Below, one piece after another: positions 1-6,300 of a stretch of DNA of 9,540 bases (positions are counted from its first letter, which is position 1; the number at the start of each line of letters is the position of its first letter). The stretch lies in contig CAJYBL010000046.1 of NCBI GenBank assembly GCA_913064995.1, forward strand, positions 1 through 9,540, in the 5' to 3' direction. Under the pieces are notes generated by a model that ran no database searches, had not been told where the DNA came from, and saw only the letters and a program-made list of their open reading frames with translations. The stretch is from an uncultured Alphaproteobacteria bacterium. GTDB taxonomy: Bacteria > Pseudomonadota > Alphaproteobacteria > Puniceispirillales > Puniceispirillaceae. A program made the translations under genes and the position numbers.

Positions 1-676
1 GGAGTTCAGTCTGCTGCCAAAGCCGGAAACCAATATCAGTCTGCTATTTCCTTGTGATAATTTTAGTGTGGCTGTTGCCCAAATTGCTGGTATTTTTGCC
101 AGTCCGCATGAACCCAATGCCGCCGCCATTCTGCCACAAGCCATTGCGGCAAAAGCGGGTGTTGATGTTGCCGGTGCGATGCTGGCAATCATTCGGCTTG
201 AGGGAATTGACGTTTCAGTTGCTGATCGCGCCGCGCATTTGCTGGCAGCGCATAAAGAGGGTGTAAAGATTGATATCGATGCCAGCACCGCGTTATGGCG
301 GCAAATTCGCGATGTTGATTTGTTGGCAGATGCCAATGGCGATATCTGGAAATTATCCTGCGCACCGGCTTCGGCACCCGCGATCATTGCCACACTTTTC
401 GACCAGTTTGATTTTCAGTTTTTTGCTGATTGGGCTGGCGGATTGTTGTGGCTTGCGGGGCCGTCTGGTACAGAGTTTGGCACGGCAATGCGATCGGCAT
501 TGGCGGCAAATGGCAATGGACATGCGCAATTGATCCGCGACAGCGGCAATAGCAAAGACGTCATTGCGCCTTTGCAGCCCCTGTCATCAGCGCATTATGC
601 TCTTCACAAGCGGGTGAAGGCGGCCTTTGACCCGCGGTCGGTTCTTAATTTTGGCCGCATGCATAACGGCATCTAG
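1..676 (+). CDS. glcE: Glycolate oxidase FAD-binding subunit GlcE, 3' part
   Basis: The frame is already open at base 2 and runs to TAG at 674-676, so the 5' end of the gene lies outside the window; the GTG at 68 is an internal valine, not the start. About 224 residues are visible. GlcE is the smaller flavin-domain subunit of the GlcDEF complex that oxidises glycolate to glyoxylate. The visible part is the C-terminal half of an FAD-linked oxidase; its end carries the family's closing pattern DPRSVLNFGRM, preceded by a long alanine-rich substrate/cap region. The next gene is glcF, 12 bases downstream on the same strand, which fits the glcDEF order and is the main support for GlcE rather than another FAD-linked oxidase such as a D-lactate dehydrogenase. 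glcD would be expected just upstream of the window. Confidence 0.85.
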   Translation, partial: EFSLLPKPETNISLLFPCDNFSVAVAQIAGIFASPHEPNAAAILPQAIAAKAGVDVAGAMLAIIRLEGIDVSVADRAAHLLAAHKEGVKIDIDASTALWRQIRDVDLLADANGDIWKLSCAPASAPAIIATLFDQFDFQFFADWAGGLLWLAGPSGTEFGTAMRSALAANGNGHAQLIRDSGNSKDVIAPLQPLSSAHYALHKRVKAAFDPRSVLNFGRMHNGI

Positions 677-688
677 GGGGCAAGGTTT

Positions 689-1978
689 ATGCAAACTCAT
701 TTTACTGCTGACCAGCTTGCTGATCCGCAAATCGCCGAAGCTGATGCCATTCTTCGCAATTGTGTTCATTGTGGTTTCTGCACGGCCACCTGTCCGACTT
801 TTGTGATCACGGGTGATGAGCGTGACAGCCCGCGTGGCCGCATCTGGATGTTGCGTGAAGTGCTGGAAAGCCCGGAAACCGTATCAGCCAACACCAGCTA
901 TCATATTGACCGGTGCCTTGGCTGTCTGTCTTGCACAACAACTTGTCCATCCGGTGTTGATTACCCGCATCTTCTCGATATTGGTCGCGCCAAGCTGGAC
1001 AAGTTGGTGCCGCGTCGATTTGCCGACAAGATGATGCGCCGCTTGCTTGGCATGATCATTCCTTATGCTGGCCGGTTTAGGATGATGATTGCGCTGGCGC
1101 GGATCGGGCGGCTGTTTAGCGGGGCGATGCCCACGGCGTTGCGCGCAGCCTTGACCAAGATTCCGGCCGAGTTAAAGCCATTTGATCGGGTTGGTGGCCA
1201 TGATGCGGTGTTTTCGCCAGATAAAAAACCGGTCAAGCGTGTTGCTTTGCTGGCAGGTTGTGCACAGCGCGCGCTTGATCCCGAGATTAATGCGAGCACG
1301 ATCCGCGTTCTCAATCGTCTTGGTGTCGAGGTTGTTGTGCGGTCCGAGGTGCATTGTTGCGGTGCTTTGGCGCATCATATTGGCGAGACCGATCGGGCGC
1401 ATCACACGGTTCGGGCGGCGGTTCTGGCATGGTATGATGAAATGAAATCAGGTGGTCTTGATGCAATTGTTGTTAATGCGTCTGGCTGTGGAACAATGGT
1501 CAAGGATTATGGCCATATGATGAAAGATGATGCCGAGCTTGCCGGTATCGCCAAGGCGGTTTCGGATAAATGTGTCGATATTTCTGAATTGCTTGATAAT
1601 CTTGATGTCGAGTCGATTTTGCAGTCAGCGCCTGCCGAGGGACGCGGCAAGGTTGCCTATCACTCGGCTTGCTCGCTTCAACATGGGCAAAAGATCCATG
1701 ATTTGCCGTTGCGTTTGCTGCGTCAGGCCGGATTTGATGTGGTGCAACCGCTGAATGGTCACCTTTGCTGTGGCTCGGCAGGAGTCTATAACATCCTTCA
1801 ACCTGAAATGGCTGATGAATTAAAAGCCCGTAAATTGGATAGCCTTGACAATACTGGCGCGCAATTTGTCGCTGCTGGCAATATTGGCTGTATCACGCAG
1901 TTAAACCGGAAGGATTTACCGGTGCGCCATACGGTTCAGTTCATTGATTGGGCGACTGGTGGGCCCAATCCGCGCTAG
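689..1978 (+). CDS. glcF: Glycolate oxidase iron-sulfur subunit GlcF
   Basis: Complete 429-residue protein, the usual GlcF length. It carries electrons from the GlcD/GlcE flavin domains towards the respiratory chain during oxidation of glycolate to glyoxylate. Two ferredoxin-type 4Fe-4S motifs are visible: C25/C28/C31/C35 (CVHCGFCTATCP) and C76/C79/C82/C86 (CLGCLSCTTTCP). Two cysteine-rich CCG domains follow: the first around LLAGCAQRALDP and EVHCCGALAHH, the second around AYHSACSLQHG and GHLCCGSAGVYN. The ATG at 689 is preceded by purine-rich GGGGGCAAGG right after the glcE stop, so the two genes are one operon and probably translationally linked. The family is shared with lactate utilisation LutA/LldE-like proteins, but the glcE neighbour and full two-ferredoxin, two-CCG architecture favour GlcF. 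The TAG stop overlaps a candidate minus-strand gene tail. Confidence 0.93.
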   Translation: MQTHFTADQLADPQIAEADAILRNCVHCGFCTATCPTFVITGDERDSPRGRIWMLREVLESPETVSANTSYHIDRCLGCLSCTTTCPSGVDYPHLLDIGRAKLDKLVPRRFADKMMRRLLGMIIPYAGRFRMMIALARIGRLFSGAMPTALRAALTKIPAELKPFDRVGGHDAVFSPDKKPVKRVALLAGCAQRALDPEINASTIRVLNRLGVEVVVRSEVHCCGALAHHIGETDRAHHTVRAAVLAWYDEMKSGGLDAIVVNASGCGTMVKDYGHMMKDDAELAGIAKAVSDKCVDISELLDNLDVESILQSAPAEGRGKVAYHSACSLQHGQKIHDLPLRLLRQAGFDVVQPLNGHLCCGSAGVYNILQPEMADELKARKLDSLDNTGAQFVAAGNIGCITQLNRKDLPVRHTVQFIDWATGGPNPR

Positions 1979-2046
1979 TCATGCATATAATCTTGTTGTT
2001 TTGGATCGACGCCGCCAATTTGCGCCGTGCCATCGGCGGCTATTCT
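1975..2046 (-). pseudogene. Possible C-terminal remnant of an unidentified minus-strand gene
   Basis: Read on the minus strand, this stretch gives a short open segment ending TAQIGGVDPKQQDYMHD and a TAG stop at 1977-1975, convergent with and overlapping the glcF stop. The composition is what a real protein C-terminus would look like, but only about 24 residues are present before the frame enters antisense of the neighbouring dehydratase remnant. I do not recognise the family. If real, it is the last piece of a gene whose body was deleted together with the 5' part of the dehydratase. It could equally be a chance open stretch. Confidence 0.3.
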
Positions 2047-2155
2047 GAAAAATCCCGATCTATTTCGCGGCAAAAATATTGGGGCGATTATTGCTGGTGG
2101 AAATGTTGATTTTGATAAATTACCCTGGATCACAGCTACAGGAGACAAACAGTGA
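2030..2155 (+). pseudogene. bhcB: C-terminal remnant of a PLP-dependent dehydratase, probably bhcB
   Basis: In the frame ending with TGA at 2153-2155 the translation contains SAAILKNPDLFRGKNIG followed by AIIAGGNVDFDKLPW, the typical C-terminal end of fold-type II PLP enzymes of the threonine/serine dehydratase (IlvA/EutB-like) group. The same frame has a TAA at 1988-1990 and no dehydratase-like sequence before about 2030, so only roughly 40 of some 320 residues remain and the PLP lysine region is gone. The stop overlaps the GTG start of the downstream aldolase gene (GTGA), the usual junction of translationally coupled genes. In known beta-hydroxyaspartate loci the dehydratase gene bhcB lies directly before bhcC, so I infer that this is a bhcB tail. 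The family call rests on recognition of the C-terminal motif; the bhcB identity rests on position. Confidence 0.6.
2140..2154 (+). promoter_or_regulatory. Ribosome binding site deciding the bhcC start
   Basis: AGGAGA at 2140-2145 lies six bases before GTG at 2152 and twelve before the in-frame ATG at 2158. The spacing favours GTG as the start. The site sits inside the coding end of the dehydratase remnant, as expected if the two genes were once translated together. Confidence 0.65.
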
Positions 2156-3315
2156 ATATGCAGGTGAAACCCGAAGAATTAGAGGTCGGCTATAATATTC
2201 CCGCCATGGTTGGTATGGATGAGGCCGACATTCAGACACCCTGTCTTGTTCTTGATCTTGATGCGCTAGAGCGCAATATCATCAAGATGGGCCAATTTGC
2301 CAAAGATAAAAACATGCGTCACCGTGTTCATGGCAAGATGCATAAATCTGTTGATGTGGCGCTGCTTCAAGAAAAGCTTGGCGGCAGTTGCGGTGTTTGC
2401 TGCCAGAAGGTCAGCGAAGCTGAGGCGTTTGTTCGCGGCGGTATCACGGATGTTCTAGTCTCTAATCAGGTGCGTGATCCTGCCAAAATTGACCGGTTGG
2501 CACGTCTGCCAAAGCTCGGCGCGCGGGCAATTTGCTGTATTGACGATCTTGCTAATATCGCCGATTTGTCAGCGGCCGCGGTAAAGTATAGAACCGAAAT
2601 TGAATGTCTCGTTGAAATTGATTGTGGAGCAGGACGTTGTGGCGTTCAGTCGGCCGAAGATGTTGTGGCGATTGCCATGGCGGTTGATGCGGCTGAAGGG
2701 CTGAAATTTGCCGGACTTCAAGCTTACCAGGGCGCAATGCAGCATCTTGATGATTATCAGGAACGCAAAGCCAAGATTGCGATTGCGATTGCGATGGTGG
2801 CTGATGCTATTGAGGCGCTGAAATCTGTTGGGCTGGAATGTGATATTGTTGGTGGTGGCGGCACCGGATCTTATTATTTTGAGGGTGAGTCTGGCGTATA
2901 TAACGAATTACAATGCGGTTCTTATGCTTTTATGGATGCTGATTACGGCCGTATCCGGGATCGTGACGGCAAACGGATTGATCAGGGCGAATGGCAAAAT
3001 GCGCTTTTCCTTCTAACCTCGGTGATGAGCCATGCCAAAGCCGATAGAGCAATCTGTGACGCTGGTCTAAAAGCCCAATCGGTCGATAGTGGCCTACCGG
3101 TTATTTTTGGCCGAACCGACGTCGAATATATTAAATGCACAGATGAACATGGGGTGATTGCCGATCCTGATGGCGTGTTAAAAGTTGGCGACAAATTAAA
3201 GCTGGTGCCAGGTCATTGTGATCCCACCTGTAATGTTCATGATTGGTATGTCGGTGTCCGTAATGGCAAGGTCGAAGCCCTTTGGCCGATTACAGCGCGC
3301 GGCAAGGCTTTCTGA
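2152..3315 (+). CDS. bhcC: Beta-hydroxyaspartate aldolase BhcC (D-threonine aldolase-like fold)
   Basis: 387-residue PLP enzyme of the alanine racemase N-terminal / D-threonine aldolase family. BhcC condenses glyoxylate and glycine to (2R,3S)-beta-hydroxyaspartate in the beta-hydroxyaspartate cycle, a cytoplasmic route for glycolate carbon. Visible features: the N-terminal barrel begins with IQTPCLVLDLDALERNI; the PLP lysine is probably K62 in RVHGKMHKSVD; a glycine-rich phosphate-binding loop is at VGGGGTGSYYF; the C-terminal divalent metal site is probably H355 and D357 in PGHCDPTCN. The whole sequence closely resembles my recollection of BhcC of Paracoccus, including SYAFMDADYGRI and AGLKAQSVDSGLP, and it has the same length. 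The linked glycolate oxidase genes and the bhcB-like tail overlapping its start support the assignment. Alternatives are D-threonine aldolase or D-serine/3-hydroxyaspartate dehydratase-type members of the same family. No bhcD follows in this window. Confidence 0.82.
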   Translation: MNMQVKPEELEVGYNIPAMVGMDEADIQTPCLVLDLDALERNIIKMGQFAKDKNMRHRVHGKMHKSVDVALLQEKLGGSCGVCCQKVSEAEAFVRGGITDVLVSNQVRDPAKIDRLARLPKLGARAICCIDDLANIADLSAAAVKYRTEIECLVEIDCGAGRCGVQSAEDVVAIAMAVDAAEGLKFAGLQAYQGAMQHLDDYQERKAKIAIAIAMVADAIEALKSVGLECDIVGGGGTGSYYFEGESGVYNELQCGSYAFMDADYGRIRDRDGKRIDQGEWQNALFLLTSVMSHAKADRAICDAGLKAQSVDSGLPVIFGRTDVEYIKCTDEHGVIADPDGVLKVGDKLKLVPGHCDPTCNVHDWYVGVRNGKVEALWPITARGKAF

Positions 3316-3624
3316 GCTTGGAAATAACGGCCGAAGGCACCCAAAAAGAAGGAAAATTGAATTATGATGAAAACTAGCTACGGCGTAAGTAATCATTCGC
3401 CGCGCGATTAAATTGGGATCGGCAACACAAGTTGCGCTCTGATAGATGGCCGGATAGAGCGGCTGCCACAAGATTGGCGTCATGTCTGTGTTGGAACCAA
3501 AGCCACCCTTTGCATCTCCTGCGTGCCGTAGGCCTGAATGATACATTTCTGAACGGGGCAGTTTCAAATGATAAAGGCCTAAATGATAGGGGCTGGTTTA
3601 ATAATGCGTTGTTATGTGATGTGG
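3316..3624. other. Gene-poor gap between convergent bhcC and fumarase genes
   Basis: Three hundred and nine bases separate the two convergent stops. I see no convincing gene, RNA or strong intrinsic terminator. The most protein-like reading is on the minus strand from ATG 3567 to about 3390. It includes GGFGSNTDMTPILWQPLYP and CVADPNLIARRMITYA with ordinary codons, but it then continues without a stop as antisense of the bhcC end, so it cannot be a normal intact gene. It may be a fragment of a decayed gene. No iminosuccinate reductase (bhcD) sequence is recognisable here. Confidence 0.5.
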
Positions 3625-5232
3625 CTAGCCGAGATCAAAGAAATCATTGCCCTTATCATCCATCACGATGAAGGCTGGAAAATTTTCAACTTCGATTTTC
3701 CAAACGGCTTCCATGCCAAGCTCTGGATATTCAAGAACTTCGATTTTTTTGATCGATTCAAGCGCCAGCTTGGCAGCGACTCCACCAATTGAACCAAGGT
3801 AAAAACCGCCATGTTCTTTGCAAGAATCACGAACAACGCGCGACCGGTTGCCCTTGGCGAGCATTACCATTGACCCGCCTTTGGCCTGAAAGGTTGGAAC
3901 ATAAGAATCCATGCGGCCAGCCGTGGTTGGGCCGAATGAACCCGATGCCATGCCTTCGGGTGTCTTTGCTGGCCCTGCATAATAAACCGGATGATTTTTG
4001 AAATAATCGGGCAATTTGCCGTCTTGATCCAGCCGTTCCAGCAATTTGGCATGGGCAATATCGCGCGCCACAATCAAGGGGCCGGTGAGCGCAAGCCGCG
4101 TTTCAACCGGATGGGCGCTAAGGCTTGCCAGAATTTCGTTCATCGGTTTAGTCAGATCAATGGCAACAACATCATCTTCGGGCTGATCGGATAGATCGGG
4201 TAGAAATTTTGCCGGCTCGCGCTCTAAGGTTTCGATAAACAGCCCATCAGGTGTGATTTTGGCGAAGGCCTGCCGGTCGGCCGAGCAGGACACGCCAATG
4301 CCAATCGGGCAAGAGGCACCATGACGCGGCAAACGAATAACGCGCACATCGTGGCAATAATATTTACCGCCAAATTGCGCGCCAATGCCAAGATCGCGGG
4401 TGATTTGCAGGATCTCCGCTTCCCAATCGAGATCGCGCCATGCATGACCAAGCGCGTTGCCCTCGGTTGGCAGATTATCAAGCGCTTTGATTGATGCCAT
4501 TTTGACTGTCTTCATCGTCAGTTCGGCTGATGTGCCGCCAATCACAATGGCAAGGTGATAAGGTGGGCAGGCGGAGGTGCCAAGCTCTAGAATGGCGGTG
4601 CGGACAAACTCACGAAGCGACTCAGGATTGAGAACCGCTTTGGTTTTCTGATGCAAAAAGGCTTTATTTGCTGATCCACCACCTTTTTGAATAAAGGCGA
4701 ATTTATATTCAAGGCCTTTACCGGCGTTGATTTCGATCTGCGCAGGAAGGTTGGTGGCAGTATTGCTTTCTTCAAACATGCTATGCGCTGCAAGCTGTGA
4801 AAAGCGCAAATTGCAATTTTGATAAGTGTTGTAAATGCCGCGCGATAGCGCCTCGCCATCATCACCATTGACCAAAACATGATCACCACGATAACCAGTA
4901 ACCAGCGCCGTGCCGGTATCTTGGCACATTGGCAACAGGCCTTCGGCAGAAATAACGGCGTTTTTCAGCATTTCTAATGCCACAAACCGGTCATTTTTGG
5001 TGGCTTCGGGGTCTTTTAGAATATCGGCAAGCTGGCGCAGATGGCTGCTTCGCAGCAGATGCGAAATATCGGTAAAGGCACGTTCGGCAAGAAGGGTCAG
5101 GCCTTCTGGATCAACCCGAAGGAAGGTTTCGCCCTCCATTTCGACAAGCCGGACATGATCGCTGGACACAAGCTCATATTCGGTTGTGTCGGCGGTTGTT
5201 GGAAACATCGGGCTATAGGCAAAATTGGCCAT
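3625..5232 (-). CDS. fumA: Class I fumarate hydratase (4Fe-4S, oxygen-sensitive type)
   Basis: 535-residue, single-chain class I fumarase interconverting fumarate and malate in the TCA cycle. The N-terminal alpha domain holds the three cluster cysteines: C103 in LLPMCQDTGTA, C222 in GTSACPPYHLA and C316 in GIGVSCSADRQA. Their spacing (119 and 94 residues) matches what I recall for the structurally known Leishmania enzyme. The C-terminal beta domain carries PVYYAGPAKTPEGMASGSFG and TTAGRMDSYV, typical of the family. ATG at 5232 is preceded by AGGA at a normal distance. sspB lies 86 bases upstream on the same strand, so read-through from the sspB/ssrA side is possible. The cluster is expected to make the enzyme oxygen- and iron-sensitive; a class II FumC may exist elsewhere, not visible here. 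Tartrate dehydratase is the main related alternative, but two-subunit forms are usual there. Confidence 0.93.
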   Translation of the reverse strand: MANFAYSPMFPTTADTTEYELVSSDHVRLVEMEGETFLRVDPEGLTLLAERAFTDISHLLRSSHLRQLADILKDPEATKNDRFVALEMLKNAVISAEGLLPMCQDTGTALVTGYRGDHVLVNGDDGEALSRGIYNTYQNCNLRFSQLAAHSMFEESNTATNLPAQIEINAGKGLEYKFAFIQKGGGSANKAFLHQKTKAVLNPESLREFVRTAILELGTSACPPYHLAIVIGGTSAELTMKTVKMASIKALDNLPTEGNALGHAWRDLDWEAEILQITRDLGIGAQFGGKYYCHDVRVIRLPRHGASCPIGIGVSCSADRQAFAKITPDGLFIETLEREPAKFLPDLSDQPEDDVVAIDLTKPMNEILASLSAHPVETRLALTGPLIVARDIAHAKLLERLDQDGKLPDYFKNHPVYYAGPAKTPEGMASGSFGPTTAGRMDSYVPTFQAKGGSMVMLAKGNRSRVVRDSCKEHGGFYLGSIGGVAAKLALESIKKIEVLEYPELGMEAVWKIEVENFPAFIVMDDKGNDFFDLG

Positions 5233-5276
5233 GGCTAAATCCTGTAAATATCAAATGGCAAAAGAACAGGTGTTTG

Positions 5277-5304
5277 GCTGGCATGCACATAAAGGCCTGC
5301 CAGC
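5277..5304. repeat. Inverted repeat between sspB and the fumarase gene
   Basis: GCTGGCA (5277-5283) and TGCCAGC (5298-5304) can form a seven-pair stem with a 14-base loop in the 86-base spacer. No T-run follows on the minus strand, so it is not a classical terminator. It could act as a weak processing or attenuation hairpin between the two genes, or be incidental. Confidence 0.3.
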
Positions 5305-5318
5305 TGACCGTTGGATTT

Positions 5319-5828
5319 TTATTTTGTTGGTCTTTTTCGAAAGGTGTCAAGCGACACAACATCGGCGCTATTGCCAGATGCATCATCATTGCTTTGCGTT
5401 GGTTGATCATCTGATGGAGAGGTGCCATCGTGATCATCATCATCGCTGTCATCTTCATCGGCAATGCCAAATTGCAACCCAAAGCCAACCGACGGGTCGT
5501 TAAAGCTGGTCACGGCCTCAAAGGGAATAATCATCGGGCTTGGCTTGCCGCCAAAGAACAAAGTGACCGAAAATTCATCGTCACCAACAATCAGATCGGC
5601 AAATTGATGCTGTAGAACGATTGTCATATTTTCTGGATGTTTGGCGCGAAGATCATCACCGATCTCAACGCCTTTGTGGATTGTTGAAAAGCCAATATAG
5701 AAATGTGTTTCACCAGGCAGCCCGACCTTTTGAACAATGCTAAGCGACGAGCGAACTACCGACCGAAGGGCGTCTTCTACCAGAAGTTCATAATTCAAGC
5801 CGGTTTGCAGCATGTCGTTATCGGTCAT
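5319..5828 (-). CDS. sspB: SspB, ClpXP adaptor for ssrA-tagged proteins (alpha type)
   Basis: About 169 residues from ATG 5828. SspB binds ssrA-tagged substrates and hands them to the ClpXP protease. The N-terminal helix and dimer region reads LNYELLVEDALRSVVRSSL; the substrate-binding domain includes THFYIGFSTIHKGVEI, then DEFSVTLFFGGKPSPMIIPF and a phenylalanine-rich strand VGFGLQF. A long acidic, disordered linker (several Asp in a row) leads to the conserved tail VVSLDTFRKR, the likely ClpX-docking peptide. The open frame extends upstream to 5969, but those 47 extra residues lie partly over the tmRNA coding piece and look unlike SspB, so I start at MTDNDMLQTG; no strong ribosome binding site is seen, leaving the start slightly uncertain. 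It lies directly downstream of ssrA on the same strand, so the RNA that encodes the tag and the protein that reads it are neighbours. Confidence 0.88.
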   Translation of the reverse strand: MTDNDMLQTGLNYELLVEDALRSVVRSSLSIVQKVGLPGETHFYIGFSTIHKGVEIGDDLRAKHPENMTIVLQHQFADLIVGDDEFSVTLFFGGKPSPMIIPFEAVTSFNDPSVGFGLQFGIADEDDSDDDDHDGTSPSDDQPTQSNDDASGNSADVVSLDTFRKRPTK

Positions 5829-5914
5829 GAGGTTTTGGTCTTTCTTTGGCAGCGGGCAGGGTGATAGAAAATTGACAGATGAAGATGCACCTTTATCATT
5901 GATGCGCCAAGGTA

Positions 5915-6129
5915 AAGCGGAACGCTTCTGTTGCCAGGTGCGCCCCAAACCCCGCCAGACCGAGCTCAATCGATCTGGACTTAAGATCGGTTACTCCCGC
6001 TGCCTTTAGGCTGCGATTGCTACCGGAGCAGTGTTGTCATTTGCAACTACTACATGGCCCGATAACGGCGGGTACCATACCGAGCAAAAATACTGCCTTT
6101 ACCACATGCGTCGATCCTATTTCGCCCCC
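5915..6129 (-). ncRNA. ssrA: tmRNA coding piece
   Basis: Begins GGGGGCGAAAUAGGAUCGACG at 6129, matching the conserved start of tmRNAs (GGGGCUGAUUCUGGAUUCGACG in E. coli). A hairpin at 6078-6054 (AUGG/CCAU and CCCG/CGGG) occupies the place of the first pseudoknot, just before the resume site UAGUUGCAAAUGAC. After the tag stop, a nine-pair helix (CCAGAUCGA 5978-5970 with UCGGUCUGG 5963-5955) corresponds to helix 5, followed by CUGGCAACAGAAGCG, common near the 3' end of such coding pieces. The exact 3' end is not readable from sequence. Confidence 0.88.
6006..6044 (-). CDS. tmRNA proteolysis-tag reading frame
   Basis: Twelve codons plus UAA inside the coding piece, starting at the GCA resume codon (6044-6042). 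The encoded peptide is ANDNTAPVAIAA, preceded in the finished tag by the alanine carried on the tmRNA itself. AANDN at the start (the SspB-binding side) and AA at the end (the ClpX-recognition side) are the conserved features of alphaproteobacterial tags; the middle, TAPVAI, is variable between species. Confidence 0.92.
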   Translation of the reverse strand, partial: ANDNTAPVAIAA

Positions 6130-6185
6130 AATCTTTTAGCCCAAATTCTGCTGCTGGCCGTGATGGCCGTCATTTCGAACTAAAA
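6130..6185 (-). other. ssrA: Internal transcribed spacer of permuted tmRNA
   Basis: Fifty-six bases between the CCA end of the acceptor piece and the first G of the coding piece. In permuted tmRNAs this segment is transcribed and then cut out by tRNA-processing enzymes: RNase P makes the 5' end of the coding piece, and 3' nucleases trim to CCA. A small inverted repeat (ACGGCCATCACGGCCAGC region) is visible but I assign it no role. Confidence 0.75.
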
Positions 6186-6265
6186 TGGTGGAGGCGCCGG
6201 GTACTGCCCCCGGGTCCGCTCTGCTTATTCTACAGCACGTTTATCGCCATAGCTGGCGAACCAGC
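6186..6265 (-). ncRNA. ssrA: tmRNA acceptor piece
   Basis: Starts at or near 6265 with a UUCG-capped hairpin GCUGGUUCGCCAGC and ends with encoded ACCA at 6186. The T arm is visible: CCGGG, seven-base loop GGCAGUA, CCCGG. The loop lacks the standard UUC, as is usual for two-piece alphaproteobacterial tmRNAs as I recall them. The stretch GCUAUGGCGAUAAACGUG before it is also typical of this class. The length is about 80 nucleotides. The 5' end is inferred from promoter position. Confidence 0.9.
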
Positions 6266-6271
6266 ATTTTT

Positions 6272-6300
6272 AATATAGAAGCAATGACGCCGGTTTTAAA
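6272..6300 (-). promoter_or_regulatory. Candidate ssrA promoter
   Basis: On the minus strand, TTTAAA (6300-6295) and TATATT (6277-6272) are separated by 17 bases. The -10 element is strong, the -35 moderate. The predicted start, seven bases below, falls at G 6265, exactly the first base of the UUCG hairpin that opens the acceptor piece. The agreement of promoter spacing and RNA structure supports both. Confidence 0.65.

Larger units (their letters stand above)
5915..6265 (-). ncRNA. ssrA: Two-piece, circularly permuted tmRNA gene (ssrA)
   Basis: The gene rescues ribosomes stalled on broken mRNAs by acting as tRNA-Ala and then as a template for a degradation tag. Gene order is permuted as in other alphaproteobacteria: the acceptor (3') piece comes first in transcription, then a spacer at 6185-6130 that is removed, then the coding (5') piece. 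The 5' end of the coding piece, GGGGGCG from 6129, pairs over seven positions with CGCCUCC just before ACCA of the acceptor piece, forming a complete acceptor stem. The third pair is G-U, the alanine identity element. The total of about 351 bases fits the known precursors. The left boundary is approximate: it is placed after a small hairpin at 5927-5915. Confidence 0.93.

Noticed and set aside
1979..2151. Riboswitch (for example glycine) ahead of the aldolase gene
   Set aside because: The space is explained by protein-coding remnants on both strands, and I see no aptamer-like paired core.
2828..3016. Other-frame ORFs inside bhcC, glcF, fumarase, folA and Mrp
   Set aside because: They are frame shadows of strongly supported genes, lack family motifs and have skewed residue composition.
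3196..3567. 123-residue minus-strand ORF as an intact gene
   Set aside because: About 120 bases of it are antisense to the conserved C-terminus of BhcC and it has no family features there; kept only as a possible remnant in the gap.
3700..5000. Tartrate dehydratase as an alternative for the class I fumarase
   Set aside because: The single 535-residue chain with alpha and beta domains fused and fumarase-type cysteine spacing fits class I fumarase better.
5430..5475. GAT/ATC-rich stretch resembling a repeat or CRISPR-like element
   Set aside because: It encodes the acidic Asp-rich linker of SspB; the repetition is simple codon repetition (GAT/GAC), with no regularly spaced repeats.
5829..5969. 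Upstream extension of the SspB frame to 5969 (47 extra residues)
   Set aside because: It overlaps the 3' part of the tmRNA coding piece, contains no SspB-like sequence, and the family normally begins close to the MTDNDMLQTG segment.
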